Shown: positions 21,203 to 31,525 of the stretch, in pieces
Layout: each line of letters starts with the position of its first letter
How positions within the stretch are numbered: the first letter of the stretch is position 1
DNA from: Cucumis sativus
Lineage: Eukaryota; Streptophyta; Magnoliopsida; Cucurbitales; Cucurbitaceae
Assembly (NCBI RefSeq): GCF_000004075.3
Contig: NC_026661.2
Span: forward strand, 22,100,307-22,164,306
Length of the DNA: 64,000 bases
Reading direction: 5' to 3'
Position numbers and translations under genes: made by a program
The notes under the pieces: generated by a model
Told to the model about the DNA's origin: nothing
Database searches by the model: none
Seen by the model: only the letters and a program-made list of their open reading frames with translations

Positions 21203-23471
21203 TCAAAATCCCAAAACTCCCGATGATACATTTAACAGACGACCCAAGGCTTTTGGAGCGAACTTCCTAGCAAACAGAAAACAGAGTGTTGATGGCTGGT
21301 TATTGTAAAGGCATGTCCTACTTTCAAGAAGTTTCTTGAAGAAATCGTCCTCAATATCTGCCTCTCCGAAAGTTGCCGGATGAGCACCGCCTCTTGACCA
21401 GTCAACAAACGTGAAACTCCTGTTTGCTAAGAGATGTGGCGTTTTGATGCTCAACATAGTCTGAAAGTAATGTTCATCGACGTAACATGGTGGCTTACAG
21501 AACTTTTTAAATATAGGGTAGTAAACTGTGTCTTCAACCACCTTCACTGCAAGTTCTCTATTGAGTTCAAACCACTGAGAACCCTTCCGCCAATTTGTGA
21601 GATTGACCATGGGTGCCATACTTTCGTTGTACCGTCCCCTACCAATGGGTCCTGGTTCGTCGAACGAACTCATGAAACTGTAACGGGATCGGGATATGTA
21701 GTGATAGATGATGCTGAAGTTGTGAAGAGGAATGCAAGACTCAGAGAGAAGAATGAACCATTCATTTGCTATATCAAGAAGTGCATTGGCAAGCAGTCTT
21801 CTCTCGGCGTCACACATACTCATCTTTCCCCACTCGGCGATCTACATAGCGAAAATCAACGTGAAATGAATAGTCGTCTTCTATGGATAGGAACTTGAAA
21901 AAAAAAATTATAATCCTACATTGTAAACAGATTGTAGTTTGCATACTTTTAAAGCAATGTACCTCAACCACACAGCAATTAACCTAAAAAGATACATAAG
22001 CTCCAGAGTATAGCAGCCAGTCACAAAGGCAAGTAAAGAATCAAAATGGGAATGCTATACGAGAACAAGGATAACAAGGTAGAAAAGTGACCACATCATT
22101 ATCTAACGGTGATAAACTTGTATGTAAACGAAATCAAGAATATCTAAGTTATACAAAATCCATATGTTCTTTCAAATAATATATAATAAAATGACAAAAA
22201 TCAAAATTAGATCCATTTGGAATGACTTTCTAAGTACTTAAAAACCGTTTTTAAGTTGGAAAAAAATTAAGCACTTAAAGGTGTTTAGCTCAAGGAGGGG
22301 AGGAGGGGAGGAGGGGAGGAGTGGAGTTGTGAACTACACTACTTATTTGATCCAACGAGTTAGAGTTAGCAATTTTATGTTTTACAAGCTTCTTACACTT
22401 TGGTTGAGTCCTATGACTTCACAACTCCCCAAGCTTCACGCTTTCACTTCTTGTCCCAAACACCTCCTTAGAAAATCATTAACAACTGAGAAAGTTGCCA
22501 AACTGAGCTCAGCGATAATTGGTATGATAGTAAAAGGTTCGATCCCTCGCCCCCAATTGTACTATGAATAAATTAAGAAAAAAAAAACTAAGGAAGCTCT
22601 TGATAGATTCTAGAGAGTAGGCATGGATGATAGGGTAAGACCTCCCAAGAACAAGGCATCATCAATCTCGACGATTAAATTTTCAATTGTAGATTAGAAG
22701 TCATAAATCCATTACCATGTGGCAACGTATTTTAGACAATGAATAGCATGGAAAGGCCTATTCTCGTTAATCAAGGAAGAAGTGCAGAATGAATAATTCC
22801 AAATGAAGAAGAAAAACAAACTACGCAGCTTACGAGTAAAGCAGAAGGCTATCTAGAGCATATCATTAATCCCACAAAAAACATAACAAAGAATATCAGT
22901 AATGTATAAGTATAACAAGAACAAATATTACCTTGCTGGGGATCTGTCGTCCGTAAAATACTGATGAGGGTGGAAAATCAGCAACATAATGTGGCATAGG
23001 GTGAATATAAATAGAATAAAATTTCTCATGTCCCTTCAAGAACCGCTCCCAAAGAGGAGCCAAGGGCAGTGGTCCCTTGGTCAAGAACATGAAAGCAATT
23101 TTGCGGACTCTCTTGAATGGATAATTCTTCACACGAGGAATGAAAGAAGCTCTCCAAAGGAGCTCGGCATCGTTCATGGTGTGCATAAGACTTGATGGAG
23201 GTTCGATCCATCTTTCTATACTGGCTGGCTCTTCAAGACAAGGTCGAATTATGGACTGAGCTACAGGTACCACATTTGGACCTCCAAAATACTTGACAGT
23301 GTGCAAACTAGCCAGTGATATACCAAGGACGAAAAGCAGAAACAGAAAGAATAGCTGAAGAAACCTGAAAGGTAGGGTCTTAATTGGGTTGTTTGTTCTA
23401 GTGCTGGTGGCAATGGCAGTGGCAGTTGCAGAGGCCTTCCCTTCCTCAATCCCCACCACTCTAGTCTGCAT
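21203..23471 (-). CDS. Core-2/I-branching glycosyltransferase (DUF266/BC10 type)
   Basis: Two coding exons, 23471-22932 and 21841-21203, giving 392 residues, a usual length for the family. The start MQTRVVGIEEGK is a true ATG in typical family context. A single N-terminal membrane anchor (FLQLFFLFLLFVLGISLASL, about residues 37-56) indicates a type II Golgi protein. Signature blocks follow: MNDAELLWRASFIPRV, KIAFMFLTKGPLPLAPLWER, then in exon 2 WGKMSMCDAERRLLANALLD, ILLSESCIPLHNFSIIYHYI, the WRKGSQWFELNR block, CKPPCYVDEHYFQTML and FVDWSRGGAHPATFG. Family knowledge: CAZy GT14-related proteins of this type include rice BC10, which affects cell-wall and arabinogalactan-protein composition; the acceptor here is unknown. 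The leader carries upstream ATGs and probably a leader intron. It is divergent from the methyltransferase gene. Confidence 0.93.
22290..22322 (+). repeat. GAGGGGAG tandem, G-rich tract
   Basis: Direct repeat of GGAGGGGA units inside the glycosyltransferase intron, on the strand opposite the transcript. It contains several runs of four G and could form a G-quadruplex on the plus strand. This is a simple-sequence feature with no known role. Confidence 0.8.
22480..22590 (+). mobile_element. tRNA-derived SINE-like element
   Basis: Within the glycosyltransferase intron. An A-box-like GAGCTCAGCGATAATTGG (22,505-22,522) is followed about 13 bases later by a near-perfect B box, GGTTCGATCC (22,536-22,545), then CCCCCAATTGTACT and a short A-rich tail. 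This internal pol III promoter layout marks tRNA-derived SINEs. It is too degenerate to fold as a tRNA. Related copies lie near 50.94 kb and 63.15 kb. Confidence 0.6.
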
Positions 23472-25963
23472 CTTTGCCCCAATTTCTAACCCAATTCACT
23501 TCCAGATGTTTCAAATCCAAGGAAATGAAATCTACAAGGACATAATTAACAATCAAAATCCAATCTCAAAAACAGAGCCGTAAAACAACAGATGAAATGG
23601 GTTGCTCCCAAAAGCGGACTTGAAACACTATGCAACAAATTAACAACAAATCGACAAGATCTCAACAAAATCCAAACAAATATAGCAATTCACCAAGTGG
23701 GTATTTCCTAAAACTGAAAAACATTCCCATTAAATCAAAATGCCAAACACCAGAGCCCTTAAATCTTGTTACAGAAAATAGAAACAACATACAACATGCA
23801 ATCGCCATGGCATTTAGCAAAAAGAAAGAGATGGAAGTTGTATTACCATGCGGGGCGGTGACGAATAGGCTCTCTAAGCTTCCACCAATTAAAGCTGGAA
23901 AAAATCGAGAAATAACCCAGATCGGTTCACTCATCAACCGTTCCAAACCAGACTGCAAACAAAAAGAATGGATTGATCAGTCATTCATGCACAGTACAGG
24001 CGGTTGTTGGAGGCTTTAATCTAAAATGAAGGAAGAGGATGGGCGTACGAGAGATGAGCGTGAGAAGCGAAACGCTCGAAACTTCAAAGTAAAGCTTAGA
24101 TCAATTATTAATAATAAAGAAATTCCAGCCCAGGTGAATATTTGTCTTCTTATTTTTATTTCTTTCTATTTCAGAGTGTTTTAATTAAAACATTGTTCTT
24201 TACACGTGTAAATACCTCTTTTCCTTTCTTAAATCTCAAACTAATAATTCTATTCATTTAAATTTTGAGAATTTAAATTTATATATTAATGAACGGTTCA
24301 ATTTGATACAATTATATTAAAGAAAATTACATCAGGTGACAAAAAGAATTTAGTAAAAAACGGTATATAGTACGACAATTTTTTACTTTTTGCAATTTAG
24401 AAAATGCATAATTATCATAACTTTTTTGCTATTTTTATAAACGTCATAGTTATTAATTTAATATCTAAATCGATACAACACGTATATTACAATTTCTTAT
24501 AATTGAAATGCTAGAATTAGATGATGTTTCTATGTAAATTTATTATTTTCCTCTTTTGAAAAGTCATGGAGTCTTATAAGTATTATTTTATGGAAAGATT
24601 GTTATGTGTTAGTTCGAGGTTTTTAGGAGCATGTGGCATTTGCTAACATGATATATATATATAATATATATATGTGTGTATGTATTAGATTTGTTATTTT
24701 AATCAAACTTGCAAGTTGAAAATATTGAACGAATATTTATGTGCCAAATTTGACCAAAAAAAAAGAAAAAGGAATTAGTGTGTATTTTAATAATAGCAAT
24801 TAAAACTAAGAGCTATCATACACATACGTTAATCCTAATGCACGTGTTAGTACGAGAAACTTGCACAACTCAACTATTGAGTTATTTTCTCTTGTTGAAT
24901 TTTACTTTTTAAGTTCACTTATATAAAAGTTATTTGTAGCAGTGTGGTATCAAGCCCACCACAAGTTAAGTTATGAAGAGATGTAGAGTTCAATTAAACA
25001 CATAGACTAAGGTTAAAGCTATTTTTGAAAGGTTGTTCACTGCGCACTTAAGCGTTGTTCATCTAAGTATGAATGTGCCCATGGAAGCATTCAAGTATTT
25101 ATCTCCTGCCATATCTATAAATAAGTGGATCATTTTACTATATATGTATATACACGAAACATCTCGTTAACGAATCATCTAATAAAGACATTTTTAAGTA
25201 TTGATTTACAAAATAAATTAAACAACTAAATAATCACAAATATATATATGGATTATGAGATAAGTGATTCAAACCTCTAATCCTATTATACTATGATAAA
25301 TAAATACAGTCATCATGAGTTTAGCTTAATTGACATATACATATTCATGAGGACATGAGATTTTTTAACCAGTTTTAGATATTATAACATTATATTCAAT
25401 CATTATCTTGTTTTTCTTCAAAAGTTGATATTTAGTGAACCATAACATGAAATAAAATAGAATCGTACAAACCTAAATTTCTATATAAAACTATATGTGA
25501 GTTTTAGTCCAAGCTTAATTTCGAAACATTTACTAATAAGGTGAGCATTAGTCGGTTGAAAAGTAGTTTTTGGATCAAACCTACTGTAAACGATGTAATA
25601 AATATTCAAATTGACCTCACAACAAAGTAGTATTTATTGTCTAATTGGGAGATTGATCCGTTTCAATCGATTTAAGCCTTAATTTTTTTTGTTTAAATGA
25701 TGTGAATTGAACTTTTATCGAACCGACATCATTCAAATCCTTCATTTTGACTCACTTATACTCGATGGGTCAGCTCGACCTTTGGGTATATCATGATTGG
25801 AGTTGGATTTGGAGTATATTGGTTTGCTACAAAATTTAGGCATAAATCACCACATGTTGGATATAGCTGTGGCCTGTATACACACATTCACTAAATCCTC
25901 CATTGGCAGCTCCGGAGCTCACTGACGGCACTGTAGAGCTCGAGCCCAACTCCGGCTCCCGGA
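23472..25963. promoter_or_regulatory. Divergent promoter region, glycosyltransferase and methyltransferase
   Basis: The glycosyltransferase leader probably reaches to about 24,090 and may contain a leader intron (donor-like site near 23,848, acceptor-like site near 23,535). The middle, 24.1-25.85 kb, is AT-rich, with a TA/TG microsatellite at about 24,651-24,685 and a weak SINE-like sequence at 25,262-25,345. No protein gene was recognised. Confidence 0.45.
25262..25345 (-). mobile_element. Weak SINE-like remnant
   Basis: On the minus strand the order is CAATTAAGCTAAACTCATG, resembling an A box, then GGTTTGAATCAC, resembling a B box, at the spacing seen in the better SINE-like copies of this window. 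It is decayed, and the support is motif order only. Confidence 0.3.
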
Positions 25964-28900
25964 ATGGCGTCCATTCCCAGCCATGGTCTCAGACACCTCT
26001 CCACCACAAGGTGCTCCTTTCAGTTCCACTTTCACAAGTTCCGCAGCTCAACTTCACTTGCTGCTTCTCCTTCATCCACTACTTCACATGACGATTCTCA
26101 ACGAGCCGAGCAGCACGACCCCCCGAGTTCCAATGGATTCAGCTCAAAGTCGCAGTCCTATTTCCCCAAACGAGGTCAAACCCTGGAATTGGTTTGCGAA
26201 TCGTTGGCATTTAAGGGAAAGGGTCTGTGTAAGGTTTCTGATACTGGGTTTGTTGTCATGTGTGATCGAGTTCTCCCTGGCGAGCGATTTGTTGGGCGAG
26301 TTACTCGAAGAAAAGGGAACTACGCTGAGGTCAGTTTCATATTATTTCTCTTGGGTAGAAGAAGATGGAGGATTAATTTGAGTATCGACTTCTTGTTTAT
26401 CTGTTTGAATATAAATTATATTCCAAGTTTTAGAAAATGTATTAGCTTTGAGATGTCTTATGGTTTTATTTTCTCATCTGTCGTTGTTCTATCTGCAGGT
26501 GACTAAGCTTGAGACATTGTCTCCTCATTGGGATTTGGTTGATGCCCCTTGTGAGTATGCTTCTTACTGTGGAGGGTGTAAAACACAAAATCTATCTTAC
26601 GAAGCTCAGCTTAGATATAAGGAACAGCAAGTTCACGAGTTGTTGACTCATGTAGGAAAATTTTCTCAAAAAGAACTTGAATTCCATATTGTCATGAAGC
26701 CTATTGTACCTTGTGAAATCCAGTTTCACTACAGGAATAAGGTTAGTAAGCAAGCAGTGGTTAATTTTGTTGCTTGCCTTCATTTTGGTTGCATCTGTGG
26801 GTATCTTATGATTTACACGTGGCATCTGTATGTCTTCCACCGTGGAGCCTGTTTGAATGGAGTCATTTCTTAATTTTCTGAGAACTTTAGTCTTGTACCT
26901 GAACAGATTTTAAAATTCTGTCATTGATTAAGTCAAGATCCTCGTTGCAGAATGCTATACGAATACTATTACTTTCCAAATATGAGGAACTTAAACTATT
27001 TAACTGTTCACCCCAGAACTTAAAATACTTGGTGAAACAAGGACAAGGGCATACCAGACTGCATTGTATTGTCTTTTGTACTAATTCTAATGATTTACGG
27101 AGCTTCTACCGGTAGTTCTGGACTCCATATTGATTTGTTTATTTAGTTTATTATGTCAATGGTCGCCCCCCCAAAGTAATTGAGGTAGTATTTCCATATC
27201 TGCAGATGGAATTCTCATTTGGTTCTAAAAGATGGGTGCCAAAGGATGCATTGAAAGAAAAACAGGAAGGTGATGAGATTAATGCTCTGGGACTGCATGC
27301 ACCTGGATTTTTTGATAAGGTTCTAAATGTTGACAAATGTTTATTGCAAAGTGGACCTGCCAATCAGGTATTCAACATTAAGTACATAATCTTGGTTGTG
27401 GGATCAATTCACAAACACGTTTCGTTCACATGGTGCAAATGAATGTATACATGAAATGAGAAGTAATTGGGCTCATGGTACCATAAAACAATAATAATAA
27501 TAATAATTAAACAGAGAAAGAATACATAGATATACCACCTGCAAGTTATTATTTGATTTCAATGTTCTTGTGGTGCATAATTGAGTAATTGTTGTTTACG
27601 GAGTTTTACGCCAACGTGTTCTGTCTCCTGCTGTAAAAAAAAAAGGAAAAGAAGCAGTTAGCGTGTTCTATCTCAAACTGTTTTTCAGATGCAAAGTTCT
27701 TTAGCTAAACTAACTAAAACTTCTGCACCATCAAGATCACTTCCTTGGTATATTTTTAACAATTTTGAACTTTTTCCTTTGGTTTGTACCAATGTCCGAC
27801 TCTGAACTGATGTAAATTGTGGCTTCACACTAGATTGGCACTTGGAAATTACTCTACTGCTTCTTCATGGACTTTCTTTTTCCAAATAGGTTCTTGCATC
27901 CGTACAAGAATGTTGGAGGGATCCACTACTGGGTTTGTCTCCTTATGATGTACATTCTCACAAAGGATTCTTAAAGCATTTAATGCTAAGGACTGGAAGG
28001 TATTGATAAGATTTTTTTTTTCTGTTTCCTATCAGTATATATATGTGTCTCTTTATATTCTGGTATCTAAATTGGTTAGGTCTCATTCATGCTTGCACTT
28101 GTAGCATGTCAAACATGTCATTAACATGAGAAAAATCTATCTTGCTTAGACTCCAAGAGAATATCATTACATCTGTCCCTATAGCCTATGTGCTTTAGTT
28201 GAAGAATGCTTTTAGCAGAAAAAGAAGTAGAAGTTGTCTCTGTATGAGATGGAACTATGAGTATGTTAGGATCCCAACCTAACAAGAGATACTTGAGAAC
28301 ACACAAACAACTCAAGAACAATCAAATATGAAAAATATATTGAAATATATGCTATAATATCAAAGAACAAGTAACAATGTAACCCCTAGCCTTTGAGAGG
28401 GCTAATCTCTCCCAAATTCCCTCACAAGGAAATCACCACAAACTTCTTCACCCTTCTCTCCCAACCCCTCTCCTTCTATTTATAACTAAAATTCCTCACA
28501 AACTTAATATCTATTAGAAAACAAACTTAATATTTCATTATCCATATGCCCCTTCTAAACACCCCACTAATATTCTCCTAACACTCCTATTAATTTTATA
28601 ACTAGGGGCCCTATAGAGTACTGGTAGAATTGTCGCCTGATGCCATGTTCCTTATTTGCTTTTGTTTTTTGTTCTCTGGTTGGATATTTTTTTTAGAAAA
28701 CAATTATCACCCTTTTGTATTCAATCATTTTTCTCAATTAGATCCGATTCTTTCGTTAAGGGAAAAGTAGTCGAGGAAAGATTCACATGATAGGTTACAG
28801 TTAGCTTTTACGTTAACACTTTTGCATCTTTTACCATACATGTGATAAACACTGTTATTTTTCTCCTAATCAGTTCTTGAATCCTAGGATATCCTAACCA

Positions 28901-30778
28901 TTTTCTACTGGAGAAAATTAATGAATTTATATATTCAATCTCCACTTATTGTCTGCCAGGGATGTAAACACTGGTTTGCCTGAGCTTATGGTTAACTTTG
29001 TGACTTCATCCTACAAGCCTGAGCTGCTGATGCCCCTAGTTGAGAAATTTTCAGATATTCCCGAAGTGGTAAGTGCGAAAATACTTTACAGCAAATAAGA
29101 GATGTGACCTTGTGAAATTCCTCTTCAGATGCTAGCTTGACTCATGTATTCTATGTTACTGTGTTTGGATTCTTTGACTGTTCCGAAAGCATCTTAAGAT
29201 TGTTTTGATGATAATTGACTATAGGTTGGCCTTGACATACATAATCTTAAGTTGCTTCTATGGTTAGTATACTTTCTAGTGGCTTATGTGGGAAACTTTC
29301 TTGCTTCTATCTGTGCTACCATTATCCTCTCTACGAGGGCGAAATTTCTTGCATAGTAAATCTAAGCAGAGATTTCTATGGTTAACTTGTTCTTAATGTT
29401 TCTAAAAGCTACATGGCATCTTCTTATCCAATAAAAGTGCTACATGACAACAGAAAATTTCCTGCTTCATTAAATTATAGCGCTCAACTACCCTTTTGAA
29501 TATTGGCAAAGTTTATTTTATACTAATTGCTAGTTGTTTCACTTTTTCTCACCTGCTACTTGCGTCATACACATAAATTTAGATTGCCGATTTATCCAAT
29601 CATGTATTTTCCCCCTTTCACTTGTTAACTTTTTGCATCCCATCATGACTGTAGGTTAGCGTTGTGAATAATATAAATTCCTCTGTTGGTAACACTTCTG
29701 TTGGAGAGGAAGAACATGTTTTGTATGGTAAATCCAGCATAAGAGAAAGTCTACGAGGTCTAACATTCCAAATATCAGCGAATTCTTTCTTTCAAACAAA
29801 CACTCATCAGGTAGATAGAAATTTATTCCATTGCCTGTTTCATCTTGATTATGACAATATTAACCGAGACACTGACCTAAATTTTGTTTAGGCAGAGGTT
29901 TTGTATAGACTGATTGAAGAGTGTGCTGGTCTTAAAGGAGATGGTTCAGAAATTGTTCTCGACTTGTTTTGTGGCACGGGCACTATTGGTCTTACACTTG
30001 CTAAAAGGTAACTTTTTTTTATGGATTCTTTTATTGTGAAGACCTGTGTAATAACTCCATGCTTTGAACCTCTTGGTTTCAGGGCTAGACATGTTTATGG
30101 CTATGAAGTGGTTCCTCAGGCCATCAAAGATGCCTGTTTGAATGCCGAGCTAAATAGTATTTGTAATGCTACATTTGTACAAGGGGATCTGAATAAAATT
30201 GACCAAAATTTTGGCAACAATTTCCCCAAGCCTGATATCATCATTTCGGGTCAGAAGCTTCATTTTCCTTTAGTTATTATTGTATCCTCAAGAGATCCTT
30301 AGCTATGGACCAGACAAGAAGTTCTTGTTTGTATTGTTTTGACGAGGAAGATTTACATTTTTATATTAATGTTCTATCAATAGATACTCTGCTTTTGGTC
30401 TTTCATCTTTTCTTAACTACAAGTACATAAATGATGCAGATCCGAACCGTCCTGGTATGCACATGAAGTTGATTAAATTTCTTCTCAAGATCAAGACACC
30501 TCGCATAGTTTATGTATCATGTAATCCAGCAACTTGTGCTCGTGATCTTGATTATCTCTGCCATGGTGTGGTATGTCCGATCTCGTTTCTACTATGTAAA
30601 AAGTTCCTTTTGCAGTCAGTCATTTGAGCTATTGATATATTCTGCGCAGGTGGAGGAAGGCATAAAAGGTTGTTACACACTTAAGAGCTTACAGCCAGTA
30701 GACATGTTCCCGCACACTCCTCATATTGAATGTGTCTGCCTACTGGAACTCACACCTGATTCCCAAATGGGATCATAA
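25964..30778 (+). CDS. RumA/TrmA-type RNA uracil-5-methyltransferase, organelle-type
   Basis: Ten coding exons: 25964-26329, 26499-26741, 27206-27367, 27890-27999, 28960-29068, 29655-29810, 29892-30007, 30083-30249, 30440-30570 and 30650-30778, giving 562 residues. The N-terminus (MASIPSHGLRHLSTTRCSF) is Ser/Thr/Arg-rich and poor in acidic residues, like a plastid or mitochondrial transit peptide. A CEYASYCGGC block (C-x5-C-x2-C, about residues 138-147) plus a later VDKC match the [4Fe-4S] ligands of RumA. YRNKMEFSFG, the SAM-binding LDLFCGTGTIGL (about residue 405), the SDPNRPG block and VSCNPATCARDL with the catalytic Cys (about residue 504) are all present. Family knowledge: these enzymes make 5-methyluridine in rRNA or tRNA from SAM. 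The exact RNA target and organelle are not decidable here. All catalytic elements look intact. Confidence 0.94.
28264..28583. mobile_element. Possible solo LTR (fossil) in methyltransferase intron
   Basis: A roughly 320-bp block in intron 4 begins TGTTAGGA and ends TCCTAACA, the inverted TG...CA ends expected of an LTR, and has a TATA-like TCTATTTATAA inside. No internal coding region accompanies it, so a solo LTR is the simplest reading. I see no clear 5-bp target duplication, and the right border is therefore uncertain. Age and family cannot be set from one copy. Confidence 0.35.
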
Positions 30779-31525
30779 TTTTTACTCAAATTGAAGCCTC
30801 CATTTTCATCTATTCCCAATTAATGAGGAGGGAGCTCTAGAAATATGTCTTGGTATTTTCAGTCAAATTTTGTAGCAGAGCAAGTGAGATGGTTTTGGTA
30901 TTTTCAGTCAAATTTTGTAGCAGAGCAAGTGAGATGGTTTTGTCAGTTTGTAGTTGATACAAAATGTATAACTAATAAGTCATTAGTTAAGGCAATACAT
31001 AATCTTCTTGTATTCTTTATATTAAAATTGGAACTACTGACGGCTTATTAAAGCTACCATTTTATGTCATTTTGTTTTTCTTCTTCTACTTAACATGTTT
31101 GGTCTTTTCTTATCTCAAACTTTCGAGAAGTATATTACAAAAGAAGACCATCTTAGGGTGTAGACTTTTGAAGTTTAAAAGCTAAGATATATTTTTTGGT
31201 CGCAAGGCCCAAAAACTCTCAGGACAAAATAAAATAAAAGGTCAAGTTTAAAACTTTGCTCTCCTCAACACCACTCCAGAGTTATTTTTCACAACACACA
31301 AAATTGGCAATCATCCCAAGAAAGAAAGAGTATGCTTTTATAACTTTCGGAAATCTATTCACATTTTCATTAGCCAGAAAAACGTGATTACAGACAAAAT
31401 TTTCTAACATTTAAGTAAGAATATCTCAGATGGACTTCAACTACTCTGAGGAGCTCAAGTCCTCTGTTGTCAAGCAAAAGGGAGGGGGTAAAAGTAGATT
31501 TCTACAAATATAATTTTAAAATACA
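30779..31525. other. Convergent 3' ends; contains 45-bp tandem repeat
   Basis: Non-coding gap between the convergent methyltransferase and ELF3 genes, probably mostly 3' UTR from both. The only structure recognised is the 45-bp duplication at 30,851-30,940. Confidence 0.6.
30851..30940 (+). repeat. 45-bp perfect tandem duplication
   Basis: Copies at 30,851-30,895 and 30,896-30,940 are identical, beginning TGGTATTTTCAGTC. They lie about 70 bp after the methyltransferase stop codon, probably in its 3' UTR. Perfect identity implies a recent event. Confidence 0.95.

Noticed and set aside
22505-22560. tRNA gene
   Set aside because: A and B boxes are present, but no cloverleaf stems could be paired; a SINE-like element fits better.
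23662-23958. 98-codon minus-strand open frame upstream of the glycosyltransferase
   Set aside because: The first codon is TTG and the second half is likely intron; only the shorter upstream ATG frame is kept as a finding.
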